Origin: Perca fluviatilis
Taxonomy: Eukaryota > Chordata > Actinopteri > Perciformes > Percidae
Direction of reading: 5' to 3'
Length of the DNA: 64,000 nucleotides
NCBI RefSeq assembly: GCF_010015445.1
Contig: NC_053129.1
Location: 16,691,249 to 16,755,248, forward strand
This document shows positions 13,393-26,240 of this stretch, piece after piece. Numbering within the stretch: position 1 is the first letter of the stretch; each line of letters opens with the position of its first letter. The translations under genes were made by a program, and so were the position numbers. A model generated the notes under the pieces. It was not told the DNA's origin. It ran no database searches and saw nothing but the letters and a program-made list of their open reading frames with translations.

Positions 13393-13954
13393 TACCTACT
13401 TTACTCCCTCTAGTTGCTCTAACTTCTGGGGAAACACCAGATGATATGTCAGAGAGTAAGGAAGGAAGCCGGCGACTAACTTTATTGTTTACTTTTGTTT
13501 TTATTGCTCACTCATGATGGAGCAAGATTGTTGCTGTGCGCTCTGTTGCCGAAGCGGTCTCTGTAAAGCACAAAGGTACAAATTCAAGGGCTACCCCACC
13601 ATTGAATTTGCCACATAACGTTAGCTACAGTATGTATGGGTAGTCAACTCATCTAATGGTAAGTTTGCAAGTTAACATTACGTTAGCTAGCATTACTTGC
13701 AGCTATTTCATTAGAATAAAATTACATAACATGAATAAAAGTGACGTGAATGGTGGTTGTTTAACAATGAAGACAACCATTCCCATGATCCCACGCTACT
13801 TCACAGCGCCATCAAAGTCCATCTTTTGTTATTGTTTTAATTGAAAGACCCCTAGCAGCAGAAATTAGGCTAGTGTGTTCAGGCCTAAAAAGTCTGAAAA
13901 GTTGCCCACCTATTAGCCACACTAATGATGTGGCTCTATGTCTGTGAACAGTGT

Positions 13955-14833
13955 TGTTTTGAAATATCTAAACAACTATTGGATAGGTTGAAGTGAATTT
14001 TTGAAAATACATTCGTGGTCATGAAGCTGACTGACTTTTGTGATCCCCTGATTTTTCCTCTACGGCCACCATGTGGTTGACATTTGGGGTTTTAAATTAG
14101 AGCTATAGTGCGTTGTTTCTGTCGCCCCCATGAGGAAATCTAAGTAATGACAATAAAACTGTTGCCGCGTCCACATGATACAAACCTTACGTGATTGTGC
14201 ACACGCCCCACCCTTCCTCCATGCAGTTGCTACTTAGCCAAGGAGGACACAGAGGATTAAAAAACATGATGGACTCTTCAGAAGAGGTAATAATATTCAC
14301 TCAAGCTTCGGCGCGGGAAAGTCGCCGGACGACACAATCTTCTGCACATAGTCATACTGAGAAATACAGAGAGAGTTATGTGGAGCTGATAGTCTTAATT
14401 ATCTTTGTAGCAACTCTAATTTGGCAATATCTGGAATGTAACGGATGTTTATTAATATCAAAATGTTACGCAATAAAGCTTTAAATATCTCAACAACTAT
14501 TGGAGGGATTGTCATTAATTTTCATCCATATTCGCGACAGGATTAATTATAATAACTTTAGTAATCCCCTGACTTTTCATCTAGCAATTGTAATGTATCC
14601 GACACTTATGCCTACACAACTAAGGACATTCCCATCAGCCTCAGCTGTACTTCAGTTTAGTGTTAACTAGCAAATGTTAGCATGCTGAACTAAGATGATA
14701 CACATAATACCTGCTAAACATCAGCATGTTAGCACTGTCATTGTTTAAATGTTAGCAACATTAGGATTTAGCTCCAATCATCACTGTAGTAAGTGCAGCC
14801 TCATATGGCTGCTAGCATGGCTGTAAGACTTTC
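13955..14833 (+). repeat. old fish dispersed repeat of the TTAGCATGCTAACA type, split by a MITE
   Basis: The two halves, 13955-14091 (CAACTATTGGATAGGTTGAA) and 14485-14833 (CAACTATTGGAGGGATTGTC, then AACATCAGCATGTTAGCA), read as one family. The break coincides exactly with the TTAA element at 14096-14480. A related fragment in the other orientation lies at about 19410-19535. Confidence 0.6.
14096..14480 (+). mobile_element. TTAA-type MITE, family C, copy 2
   Basis: Ends resemble AGCTATAGTGC and GCAATAAAGCT, with TTAA at 14092-14095 and 14481-14484. About 385 bp, alignable over most of its length to copies at 2903-3262 and 31016-31375. Confidence 0.8.
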
Positions 14834-16381
14834 TCTCTCCATCTCTTGGCAAGGCCAAAGGAAAAGGACAGTTACAAAAAGGCAGATTAACGCAGGCCAA
14901 ATATAACTCTGAGTTGTGGCAGTAAAAATGGAGTGAGTGGAGCATTAACTATTTCTTCGAAAGAGGGCTACAGTAAGCTATATGAAATCTTTAAACCTTT
15001 CTGTCATTTCTTCACCTTGCAATGCTTTTTCAGTTGCACTATAAGATCTCTAATCTTTTTTATTTGTATGCAACAGCTTTTATACTATTTTTGAGACATC
15101 CTATAGTTAAAATACTTTTTATAGCTTGAGGAGAAACATGCAGTAATGCAGTTTAGGGATTCCACCTACCTCAACCCACATCCTCATCCCACTTTCTCCT
15201 GCAGACAGTGGCATAGCCAGGCAGGAACACATATATGCGCACTCACACGCATACACAGACACACACATGCATACAGAGAGGTAACCCAGTAATTACGGGT
15301 ACTGTAATTGTGACTTAGCATTGTAAACTAGCAGGACAGTGTTGCCAGGCAAGGTTTGTTGACTGTAGGATTATGACAGGGAACTTAAATGGTATGTGTT
15401 TATCTACATTCTACAGTGGTGAGAGCTGCTGTCTAAAATACCCAGGTTCTCGGTAATGGAGTTGGCTCAGGCCTTAAACTTTCGTGGTCATCATCATCAT
15501 CGTCATCGTCCGTGTAACTGGAATCTGATGTATTGCTGACTGAAGATGTTGGATATAAATATTAAATTATGTCATGTACGTTAGTTACTTTTGAATGTGT
15601 AATGTTTGTTAATGTATCATGTGTTTAGCTTCAGCTCTTGCCTACAGTAATGGAAGGTTACATGAGGTAAGTGCCAATTCTTATAAGTACAATCCACAAA
15701 ATACTCAGGGAAGTCAAGACAACATTATGGGCACTCACGTCCCTTCTTGGGACAAACAGCTGGTCCCCACAAGGAAAACTATTACATTTTGGTGGTTGAG
15801 ACTTGGTTTTTGGTTAAGGTATAGGGTAAGGTTTTGGGTTCGGCATGTTGTGGGTATGCCTAAATTTAAGATTAGTACTTGACAAGATTAATGCCAGAAC
15901 TTGATATCTGTATTGGACAGAAACTATTAGCCTCCTTCCTGATCCAATGTTATTTTGACTTTGTGGTTACTTCATGCTACTGGACCCTTAAAAAAGCTTT
16001 AAAACAAAAACTTCAAGTAGCAAAAAACAAACTGGTGAGATTCATGTCGGTAGGTTAGTTAATAACACAAGACCCAGAGAAGTAAACATATAGTTATCGT
16101 TTTCTATTTAATAGATATGTCTTTTCTTTTTTTTTAAGTTTTTGTTATTGATTGTTAATAGGTTTCTGTTTTCTACTTCTTATTTTTTTAATGTCAGACA
16201 TTGAAGACCTTTCTCATTTTACAGTAATACAGGTTTGGTGAGCTGTGTCAATTCCAGAAACGAGGAAAATGATTTCAAGACTTTCTCGTTCTATTTCTGA
16301 CGCATATTATAGAAATGTATTACAAAACCAAAGTCTTGTGGGAAATACTGTAACTAAATGCTGTGTCATCCTACATAATAA
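14834..16381. other. intergenic, no gene seen
   Basis: Includes a short GGGACAAACAGCTGGTCCCC-type repeat followed by GGTTAAGGTATAGGGTAAGG (15745-15835), a common fish low-complexity repeat. No coding evidence. Confidence 0.45.
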
Positions 16382-16388
16382 GTGTGTG

Positions 16389-16427
<39 letters not shown>

Positions 16428-16452
16428 ATGCGTGCGTGCGTACGTACGTACA
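16382..16452. repeat. (TGCG)n / (GTAC)n microsatellite
   Basis: GT, then alternating TGCG tetranucleotides, then GTAC units. This alternating purine-pyrimidine sequence could form Z-DNA. Confidence 0.95.
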
Positions 16453-16701
16453 TGTGAGGGAGTGTGAGGGACAGGTGGCTGCGATGACAAAGTCAAATAT
16501 TTGACACTGGCTAGTAACAAAGGTAGTCTTGTGACTTTTTTCAGCCGTATTTTCCATAAGTGTTGAAAGCAAAGCTCTTCACGTGAATGTGTACATACTA
16601 TAAGCACACATGCATGTATGTATGTGTGTATTCATGCATACACAGCAAGCAGACTGTAACAGCAGAAAACACAGCATCAGATAAAAATGAAATCTATCAT
16701 A

Positions 16702-16704
<3 letters not shown>

Positions 16705-16760
<56 letters not shown>
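16705..16760. repeat. (CT)n microsatellite
   Basis: CT dinucleotides with one ATC interruption. Confidence 0.95.
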
Positions 16761-18505
16761 AGCCCCTGGTTTTTAAATTCTCACACACAACCACAATAAA
16801 TCCTGCCACAACAATCTTTCCATTCATGCCACCACAAATCACATCCATGAAAGTCGTACATATCCAAGCTATTATTCCTTTTTAGGGCATTTTCAAACTC
16901 AAATTCCAATGTCCTAAATTTCCATATCATTCACATGAGTGGCAGATCAGCAGATCTCTTTTCCCGCCCCGTTCTGAAATAAACAATGGCTTCTTTTCAG
17001 GACTTCAAAGTGCTAGAGGGGGTTAGAATGAGCTGTTGGGTGGCATAAAATATCAAGGTGAGAGATTAGGGTTTATCAGGGACTGTGGCTACTGTTGGAC
17101 TGAGCACCAAGCACTGGAAGTGGAAGAGCGGTCCATGTGTTACAACAGGGTCAGAGGGTCAACTAGGTGATTTATGGACTCCCAGGATGAAGACTATGAT
17201 CTTTCACTGTTGTCCTCTAGTTCTTAAATCTCTGCCTTTCATTTGTGTCCTCTGACACTCTTTTCCTGTTTGTGTGTTTGACCGAACATACCCTCTGACT
17301 AGAGACTGCTGACTTTCCAGGAAACAATCGTTTCACTCACACCACCATACACTTTTGATCCCCACAGATTTTTCAACAGTATGGAGGAGGGGAAAAGAAG
17401 AATAAATGAGCCCAAAACAGCATTAGTGTTGTAAACTTTAACAGATTGAGTTTCCAGTGTGGTTCATAGGTGCAGTGGATTGGAGACAAGGTCAGCTAAA
17501 ATTTACGTGACTCCAAATGCCATTCATTCAGTCAGCGGATGTGTAGCTCTGTGGGTTCTGAGGCGAAAGCACCTGAGTTTTTGGGGATCAGATCCCCCCA
17601 TCATGGGTCAGGCAATACCCTACCGCCCCCCAGTGGTCATGGGGCAAATCCAAATAACCTTGGAGGTCATATCAACGCATACACCCAGCTGAATTTATAT
17701 GATTAAACAATATAAAAACATAGTCAATAAAAAATTGCTTTAGTGGTGGCCGGGTTGGCTCAGTGGGTAGAGCAGGTGCATACATACTGAGCTTATACCT
17801 CAATGCAAATTATTCATCTGTGTACTTTCAGTTCTTCTGGCAAACAGCATGCAATATAAGAATGAGAGGCAGCAAGATAAAGCAAACCTGAACGTGCACT
17901 TGCCTGACATAATGCTGCCATGAGTAATTTACAATGCCGTACGTGACAACGTTCACACATAACTATGACCTGACCCAAAATCTCTCTTGACACTGTAACA
18001 CAGGGCAGGGGACTTTGACGTCACAGTTTTGACAAGTAGCTCTTTTCTTTGCCACACACAAAGCTTCAACTGTGCTCATAATGGACTGGAAGAACAGCTG
18101 CTCACGTCAGTCTCGAGACTGTGAACCACACTGACTGGTGAAAAAGTCCCATACTACAGGTGGCAGCATGTGGATGTGAGGCCCACTGCACAGGTGGGCT
18201 CCCGGTTGCAAGTGCATATCAGCCCGATAGTGCCAGAAGGACTCTGGCCGGGCTGCATCAGTACAGCAGGTACTTTCTGCCCCCTGAACTCTGTTTCTCA
18301 CCAACACTGCAAGTAAGTGATTATGACAGAGATTATGGATTTCAGGCAGCAACATCTTCTTCTTCTTCTTCCTGCCTCTGTGTCTTTACTCTGATTGCAA
18401 AACATAACATTAAAAGAATTTTTGTACCCTTTCAGACATCTTCATATAGACTTAAACAACAGGTGATTAAGACCCTAAACCTCACCCACCCACACACACA
18501 CAAGT

Positions 18506-18506
<1 letters not shown>
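16761..18506. other. intergenic, no gene seen
   Basis: No supported gene. It contains a truncated SINE-like head at 17743-17807. Confidence 0.5.
17743..17807 (+). repeat. truncated tRNA-derived SINE head
   Basis: GGTTGGCTCAGTGGGTAGAG resembles a tRNA A-box region as found at the head of common fish SINEs. No B box follows, so only the 5' end remains. Confidence 0.4.

Positions 18507-18565
<59 letters not shown>
18507..18565. repeat. (CA)n microsatellite
   Basis: CA dinucleotides, preceded by a shorter interrupted CA tract. Confidence 0.95.
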
Positions 18566-18566
<1 letters not shown>

Positions 18567-20469
18567 AGCTCCGTTAGACTAAACTGTGCCCCATTCCCCA
18601 GAGTTAATGTTTAGACGTACTATGGCTGCTGAGATAGACACAGCAGGGGGTGGGGACGCTGGGCTGAAGGTCAGCCCCACATGTGCTGTTTGATCTTTTC
18701 CAGCCAGCGGTGAGCCAAATGACATGGATTTAAGGACCTGGGGGGTGTTCACCAGGCAGCACAGTATTCACAAGCTGTGACTGACCTACCTGGCACAAAG
18801 ATTGTTACGTAAAAAAAAGGGAAGAAGTAGGTTGATAAGAGAAAGGTGGAAAGAGAGGTGTGGTGTGTGTGTGTGTATGTATGTGTGTGTGTGTGTGTGT
18901 GTTTGTTTTAACACTGTGTTCTAGCTTCAGGAATATTGTGTCCTCAGAAATTCAGTGAAGCTGTTAAGATTCCTAACAGCTGATTATACAATGACCTGAC
19001 TGTGGAACATAATGTTAATAGTCAGTTATAAAACGGGTAGCTCAAATCAAGCAATCGTAGCTTAAATTAAGCAATCATAGCTTAAATCAAGCAATCTGAT
19101 TGGTTCATACCTGTGATAACCACATACCACTGCTATCACGTCTAAATCTAATACAAATCTATTTAAATCAGAATGTGACTATAACTTTCATAACGCCAGA
19201 CTTGATAAAAGCAATAGTTCATGCCATAATATGTTGTATATCACAGCTAAGGGGTGTTTTATTATAATAGCCTACCAGAATTTGACTACAAAAGCATTAG
19301 CTTTTCTTGAATAATCTTTGTTTTCCAATGTTCCATAAAATGTTAACTTTTTCAGTATAGTATGTGACAACTATGAAACATTTAAAAACCACAATGAACG
19401 ATAAAATATACACGATTAGCATTTTAGCAACATTAGCATGCTAACATGCTACTGTTTAGCAGGTGTAATAAGTGTTAACTTGCTAACATTTGCTTATTAG
19501 CACTAAACACAAAGTACAGCTGAGGGCAAGCTATGACCTCCTCTTCAGGGCACCTTTACTTAGAAACAGACAGTTAATGGCAGTGCTACTGTACGAACAA
19601 ATGACAGATTGACTGGCAGGCAAAAGTGGTCACAAGAGACAAGCTGAAAGAGAATACATGACAATCGTTACGAGGGTTAGGCAGAAAAAGGATATGCTAG
19701 ACACACAAAAAAATAGCACATAAAAATCATGCCCATTGTTATTCACCGGGCCAGTCTAAAGGTTATAAAGCATTGTTGACCGATCACATCTCTATTTTTA
19801 TGGGCTGCCCCCACACGTGACTCCTTTTGCAAACTAATGTTGTCAGTCAAAGTATCTAGAGCATCATGCTGTCTTTCATTATGGGGCTTTACCCAAAAAT
19901 AGATGCATTATCAGCAGCGGCTCAAATGGCATCATGTTACCTTCCAAGTTGCTGCCATTTGAATGCATATCAAATATCTGCTGGAAATCTGACAAGTTTC
20001 TATTAGTGTGACCCTTGCCACATGCACACACACACTCACATGCATACCAGCAAAACACACTTGCCAAAGAACTCCACCTGCTCTTTCCAGTCCTTTCCAA
20101 CCATTCTCCTTGAAGCCGATGCGGGCCAAATCCTGCTGCTGTGTTGGCTGTGCTTTGCTCCAGCCAGTGAAAGGGAAGATGGGGTTTTGTTCCGCTGCCC
20201 AGAAAGGCTTTGGGATCTGACACAGAAAACCTCAAGACAGGGTGGAACAGAGGAATACAGTGAGGGAATGGGGTGACCACACACACTCTAACAGATGTAG
20301 GCCTATAGTGTGTCTGCAGAAAGGTAAATGGGGTCACAGTTCACAGTGGGATCCATGAGATTTGTGTATACAGGAGAACATGAGACCAGGATGAGCATGT
20401 GTGAATGTGTGCGCAAAGTGAGGAAAAGGAGATATAGAGTTAAAGGGAAAGAATGAGACCATGACAGAG

Positions 20470-20471
<2 letters not shown>
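18566..20471. other. intergenic, no gene seen
   Basis: Contains a (GT)n tract near 18866-18902, three short GCTTAAATCAAGCAATC repeats (about 19040-19095) and a TTAGCATGCTAACATG repeat fragment (19410-19535). Open frames here have no recognisable protein content. Confidence 0.5.

Positions 20472-20529
<58 letters not shown>
20472..20529. repeat. (GT)n microsatellite
   Basis: Uninterrupted GT dinucleotides, followed by a GA-rich tract. Confidence 0.95.
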
Positions 20530-20530
<1 letters not shown>

Positions 20531-21196
20531 GCCTGAGAGAAAGAGAGTGAGAGAGAGGGAGAGGGAGAGGGAGAGAGCAGTAGGCTATTGGCTGCAGTCT
20601 CTGACTTTGACCCACACAGGCTGCTGACAGCCTGGCCAGTTGCCATGCGAACCCAACGCCTCGGCAACGTGCAGCCTGCCTCGTACACAGCAGCGCCGTG
20701 GAAACTGTTACCAGGCACGTCTGTTTTACTGAGTCAACAGCAACCACTGGTGGACATATCCAGACATTCATTCATAAAAATCACAACCACAGAAGTATTT
20801 CACATGAGGTTTAGTGGTGACACACATCAAAACCTGGAGGTATAAACTGCTAGCTCATGAAAGGGTTTTGCACTGACGTCATGTTGGTTTCAATCAGTGA
20901 TGAGACAGATGAGACATGACACATATTTGCCATCATGCACACATATTTCCACAATCCCCTGGCTATTAATGTCTAACTAGTGCACAAGCATATATCCACA
21001 CATTCTAACTCCAGCTGTAACAACAGCATCTCCATACAGCCAGCAGGACACCCTATGCTGTAACAGCCCAGAACAGAACAGAATAACCTCCAGCGGACGT
21101 CCAGAGTCCGGACCCAAATCAACTTAATGCCCCAGTACTTTTGGATAGAAATCACACATTAGTCATGTTTCCATCTTATTGTCAAGTGAATTTTAA

Positions 21197-21406
21197 AGGG
21201 GTGATAGAATGATTATATAGGGTTTTTCACACTGTTCCAAATAGGGTATGTAACATTGGTTGGGCTGAAAATGGCCCGGGTGCTGTTCTATGCGCCCTAA
21301 TGCAACCCTGTGAAATAGCCCTGAATGAAATGAGAGGTTTTCTCCCTTATATGGTATGCTCATGAATATTTAGATGAGCTGCGCACTGATTGGTTGATTT
21401 ACAACG

Positions 21407-21450
<44 letters not shown>

Positions 21451-22036
21451 GCAGCCCCTCCCCTCTCTGCTTTCTCCTATATACAGCAGCACTGACCAGA
21501 AGGGGAGACAGCGAGTCAGCGAGCTTGTTACGCCCGCAATTTCTTGTGGAGCATTATAACTTCGAAAAACCGCATCTGTGGAGCATCTGAACTCCGACAC
21601 AGTCAAACCAAATTTTTAATTTACCATCAATGTTAGTAAAACGGCCCATATTTGAGCTCTACAGATTTGTCGCATAAAAAAGTCTCAGAAGGGAATTTAT
21701 TAATGAAATAGCAGACGAACAATATATAAAGTGTCTAAGATCTGCGCAACCAACATTCAGAACACCAGCTGGTCTCAGACCAGTGGTTTGTATGTAAATT
21801 TTGGGGCGTGAAAAAGATACAGACTAGAGCCAAATAAGGTACAGCCACCTGAGTTGACGTCAACTACTGGCTTTGTTGAGATTCACCCGTTTTCAGCGGC
21901 AGTTTCAAATTGTGCAATTTGCATAGGAAAGGGTTGTCAATGGGACTTTGAGGTTCTATGTATGCCTATTTTACCCACCGAACTGTCGTAATTCAACTAT
22001 GACAAGGTAAACTCGAGTTGGCATTCTATCGCCCCT
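21197..22036 (+). mobile_element. TTAA-type MITE, family D, nested in the Harbinger element
   Basis: Ends AGGGGTGATAGAATG and CATTCTATCGCCCCT are inverted repeats with one mismatch. TTAA lies at 21193-21196 and 22037-22040. Length about 840 bp, with a (CA)n tract at 21409-21447 inside. Non-coding. Confidence 0.85.
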
Positions 22037-22159
22037 TTAAGCAAACTTTTAAAATGTCACAAAGAAGAAAATTTGTTGTTGACATTATGCATGGTTGTAG
22101 ATTACAATCCGGCTTGCTAAATCAAAGAGTTTAGAAGCTAAGTTCTTTGGTTAAATGGA

Positions 22160-22430
22160 GAGAGGTAGCATTGTACAAGTTTGCCACCTGTGCAGAATAC
22201 AGGGTTGCGGCAGACACATTTGGTGTCAGCAAGACAACCGTTACACGGTGTGCAGGGCCATATTTAAGCTGTTGAACCAATTAGTCAATTTACACGACGT
22301 GGCTGAGGCACAGGCTATAGCGCACTGCAACTATACTACGCACCTTGTGCCACAAGTGTACAGCGCACTGGATGGGACCCATATCCCGATACTTCCCCCA
22401 TCCGATGGATACCGTGACCATAGTCATGTG
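22160..22430 (+). pseudogene. Harbinger transposase fragment
   Basis: Two frames, joined by a frameshift, give TFGVSKTTVTRC and then TVCRAIFKLLNQL and ALDGTHIPILPPSDGYRD. The last is the block around the first catalytic Asp of HARBI1-like transposases. The rest of the catalytic domain is absent, so this is a dead relic. Confidence 0.8.
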
Positions 22431-22648
22431 AGTTACATGTTCACTACGTCACAACTTATTCGGCAAAGCTGTTTCCATCTCCCATTTTCGCATTAACTCG
22501 TTTTCGAAAAAGGCAAAAACCACCTCAAGCGTGCGTAAAAACCTTTTGCGAATTTGAGGACGTTTTTTCGAATTTTGCCGTTTCTTTCAACATTTTCTAA
22601 TGCGATACTTCAAAATACGCATAAAAATAGGTTGATGGAAACATGACT

Positions 22649-23855
22649 AGTGAGTCCGCAGCAGGAACACTGTCCTTTGCTTAATGGGTCACATAAGCCG
22701 CTTTACGACCGGAGGGATTTTTGCAGTTCCTAGAACATAACATTCCTAGAACCCTTTTTTTCTCGTGTTCCGACTAGACTAATTTGGGGATTATTAAGTT
22801 CCTCTGGCCGCAGTTCCTGTAACTCTTTCAGCTACTACTTCAGGGCAGGGTCTTTTCCCTTTTCTGCATAGTGGTGGTTAGATTTCTGTTTGTTATATTA
22901 ACAAAAGGTCAGTTTCTATGACCACTTGGCCAGTGCAAATGCAAATGGAAAAAACAATTTGGGGGGAGAGTTGTTAGTAGAACTGTTTAGAAGTGGTCTG
23001 TTACTATAACTACATTCCTGTAACTACTTGGTCGGAAAGAGGCTACAGTCACACAGAAGAGAAAGTGTGTAATGTAAGCAATTGTGGCCAGAGGAGGAGG
23101 TGTCTGGCCTTTGCCTAATGCATGAGCAAGTAAAAGGAGGAAGGAAAAGACGTCAAAGCTGCGACAGAGAGGTAAGGGCAGAAGAGAAGTCCCTGTTAAG
23201 TAATACCTTGCAGATGTTCCATGTTTGCTGAATGTGTCCAGTCTTAACCGCTGCAGGAAATCCACACTAACAGGAAATGACAAATCAATGCGTAATGCAA
23301 ATATAACTGACTTCTAAACAGTAATGTTGAAGAGAAAAAGCAGGATGGTCTGTTTTCTGTCTCATCTGCTTTTATGTTGGTTAAAGCAATAAAATATCCT
23401 ATTAAAATGGTGCAGTTATTAGTTCTGCCCTACCAAGCCAAAAAACAGTAACTACATTTGCGTGACCAGAATATTTCACCAATATTCCACATCTGTTTTA
23501 CCATATATAAGTTATTATGCCATTACAATGAAACAGCATTTAGAATTTGCAAGAAGTAGAAAACAGAGGTAAAAACCAAACTGCAGTGACTGCACTCTGG
23601 CTATAAGGCTAGCTAGTTAGATAGCCATAGCTATAATGTACCCAATTGTACTGTTTAAAAACCCATTGTGGTGCTCTAACGTCTTAGTCCTTGCTACATG
23701 AATAAGGCAGTATCGCTAAATCTAATCATAAAGAATGTAGAAAAGAACAGTAGGCTAGATAAAACTACTAAAACATAGCTTAGCAGAGTAGCAGTAACTG
23801 CCGTCTCTGCAGCCTCTGACTCTACAGGAGTTCACGTGATTTGATGTGGTTAAGC
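22649..23855. other. intergenic, no gene seen
   Basis: No supported coding sequence and no clear element ends. Confidence 0.5.
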
Positions 23856-24460
23856 TAAGGCCCGGGACACATTAACCCGATTATCGGCCGTGGGACAGTC
23901 TGGCGAGGTCAGTGACTCAAATCTGTTCAATGTGTCCCGTGCCGTCGTCCGTCTGGGGGGCTGTCGGCGTTCATTTTGGCCGACCTGACATGTTCGGTCG
24001 GCGGCAGGGAAATCGGGACTCACCCGGAAATGACGAGCGCAATGAGGTGACTGAGGAAAATCTTTTAAACTGACCTTTGTTGAGCTGAAATGAAGACAGA
24101 TTCAGCAACTGCATGGCCTATTTCTCGCTTAAAATGTTTTCAGAAACACGTTTCAGTGAACTATTTTAGTACAATATGAGATCGTATTCTGAACGGCCGC
24201 TATGACAGTCTGGCTCTCAATATCCGAAAAGAGAAAACAAACCCATGTGACGCGTTCGTCCAATCAGCTGCCGATTTTCATTTCTTGGGCAACATTACAG
24301 ATTAGCGCCGCCTGCTGTTATGGAGATGTATTACGTCTCGTCTCCTCTCGTCTTTTTGGTCTGTTCTGTGGCAGTTTTTTGGACCTCGGAGACGCGACTG
24401 ATCATATCGACGGGGTTTTCTGTCAACGGTCGCCCGTCGGCTATATGTGTCCCGGCCTTA
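23856..24460. mobile_element. non-autonomous DNA transposon with TAAGGCC(C)GGGACACAT ends
   Basis: The left end TAAGGCCCGGGACACAT (23856) and right end ATGTGTCCCGGCCTTA (24445-24460) are inverted repeats. The interior is GC-richer than its surroundings, with several CGTCGG/CCGACC motifs. No transposase remains; class not assigned. Confidence 0.65.
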
Positions 24461-24486
24461 ACACTGCCTTTAAATCACATATTACC

Positions 24487-24660
24487 AGTGTTGGGAGTAA
24501 CGCGTTACAAAAGTAACGCAATTACAGTAATGTATTCCTTTTTGCTGTAACGCAGTAATATAACGCATTACTAATTACATTTCGGTAATATTATTACCCG
24601 TTACAATCTCAGTAACGCGAGTTACAACGCATTTTAACGCAACATTTTTTAAGAATTTCC
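24487..24660 (+). repeat. hAT-like left end fragment
   Basis: CAGTGTTGGGAGTAACGCGT followed by repeated GTAACGC motifs is the typical left end of a fish hAT MITE. I could not find a matching right end, so the extent is unknown. Confidence 0.45.
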
Positions 24661-25317
24661 TAACACCGCGAAGCATTTGTTCACAGGAAAAGAAGCCGTG
24701 AGTATTATTTCATAACATCTGTGTCCCAACAGGTGACGGTACGTGGTGTGGACAGCAGTGTGTCCGAGCCGCTGACAGATTTAAACATGTCGGGAATTAA
24801 TGTTTAGGCTTGTTTACACGTAAATCATTGCAGTTTATCAGCCGTGGAGAGCCTGTAGTGGAATGGCTTGACGACCAAAAACTCTTGTCTTTTACTGTGA
24901 CCATTTACTGTTCAATATGTTTCTGTCATGAACGGTAATAATTATTACAGTTGCAGTTTTACAAACAAGAAAGTGAGCAACTTAGCTTGACGGACATGTT
25001 GCATCCATAGACAGTATTTGTTGCATCACGTTGCATCTCAGTAAGCTAGCAAGAGTACACAAGGTACACATAGTGTTACGAACTGACCGAAGAGCCGGTT
25101 AATTAACCCGACTCGTGTCACTGAGCCGGGAGAATCGAGTGCCATACGTCAATGAACCGACTCACTCCTGTTTTTTTCTTTTACTTCATTCGGCAGTTGG
25201 CCGTTGTGTAGCTGGTATTCTTCTGCTACTGTGTGTGTTGTAATCTAGCTCATTAGCGCCTCCACTGGACTGGAGTGGTGGTGGTAGAATCAATCAGGAA
25301 ATGAGCTATGTAACCCA

Positions 25318-25490
25318 TGATGTAACCGTGCAACCGGTCGGCCGCTAGACTCTAATGTAACCGTGCAACCGGTCGGCCGCTCGAGTCTAATGTAACCGTG
25401 CAACCGGTCGGCCGCTCGAGTCTAATGTAACCGTGCAACCGGTCGGCCCGCTAGACTCTAATGTTACCGTGCAACCGACTCTAATGTAAT
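25318..25490. repeat. 35-bp GC-rich tandem repeat
   Basis: Four nearly identical units (starting about 25318, 25353, 25388, 25423) containing TGTAACCGTGCAACCGGTCG and GGCCGCTCGAGTC, then a truncated fifth. It lies inside the hAT element. Confidence 0.9.
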
Positions 25491-26240
25491 CAAGCGGTGT
25501 CTTGGTTCTCGGCAAGTTTGAGTTATTAACCGAGCCTTGTTTCTGGTGCATCTTAGAGGATTGTGTTCACGGCAATTTACACATTATCGATGGGGAAGTA
25601 CAGTACATCACATACAAATACACGTCATGTTATCTTGGTAGTTATGTTAAGTTAAATGTTAGAGAAGTGAATGTTGCTACATGGTAGCTAGGCTAGGCTG
25701 TCACAAGGAGACCGTAAGGACCGTAACCGAGGGTAGGCTACTGCATGAGTCTATGTAATCAAACGGGTGTCTAGGTTCTCGGCAAGTTTGACTTATCAAC
25801 CGATAGCAGAAGCCTTTATCTCGTGCATTTTAGAATTGTGTTGATGGAAATTCATATGCTACATTACCAAGGGGAATGTATTAGGCCTATATCACATACA
25901 AATACATGTAATGTTATCTTGATAGATATTAAAGTTAAATGTTAGAGAAGTGAATGTTACAGGCTGTCACGAGCAGACCGGGCGGGCACCCGGCTACTGC
26001 CGAGACCGAATGTAACCGTTAACAACCGCTCGAGTATATAAGCAAACGGTTTGTCTAACGGTTCTCGGCAAGTTGGAGTTATTAACCAAGCCTTGTTTCT
26101 GATGCATCTTAGGTGACTGTGTTCGGAAATTCACACATTATTGATTGGGAAGTGCATCACAAATACACATGCTATCTTAGTTATGTTAAGTTAAATGTTA
26201 GAGAAGTGAATGTTACAGGCTGTCACGAGCAGACCGGGCG
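25484..26240. repeat. three diverged copies of a ~200-230-bp unit
   Basis: Copies begin near 25492, 25762 and 26050. All contain GGTTCTCGGCAAGTT, then CATCACA, and end in TTAAATGTTAGAGAAGTGAA. The last two also share CAGACCGGGCGGGCACCCGG. Confidence 0.85.

Larger units (their letters stand above)
21161..22648 (+). mobile_element. PIF/Harbinger-type element, decayed, with a nested TTAA MITE
   Basis: Terminal inverted repeats of 15 bp (AGTCATGTTTCCATC at 21161-21175 and GATGGAAACATGACT at 22634-22648) match perfectly. Between them is a decayed transposase fragment (22160-22430). The flanking bases (ATT and AGT) do not give a clean 3-bp duplication. The outer unit without the nested MITE is about 650 bp, so the copy is internally deleted. 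Confidence 0.75.

Noticed and set aside
17537..17640. A tRNA gene or tRNA-like SINE at GTAGCTCTGTGGGTTCTGAG
   Set aside because: No B box and no cloverleaf arms could be paired.
18160..18582. 140-aa plus-strand frame
   Set aside because: It ends in a CA-repeat translation and the rest resembles no protein I know; no splice or promoter support.
20334..20771. 145-aa minus-strand frame
   Set aside because: It runs through a GT microsatellite and GA-rich DNA, with no domain and no splice context.
25318..25490. Regular 35-bp repeats as a CRISPR array
   Set aside because: The repeats are directly adjacent without unique spacers, inside a hAT element in a vertebrate genome.
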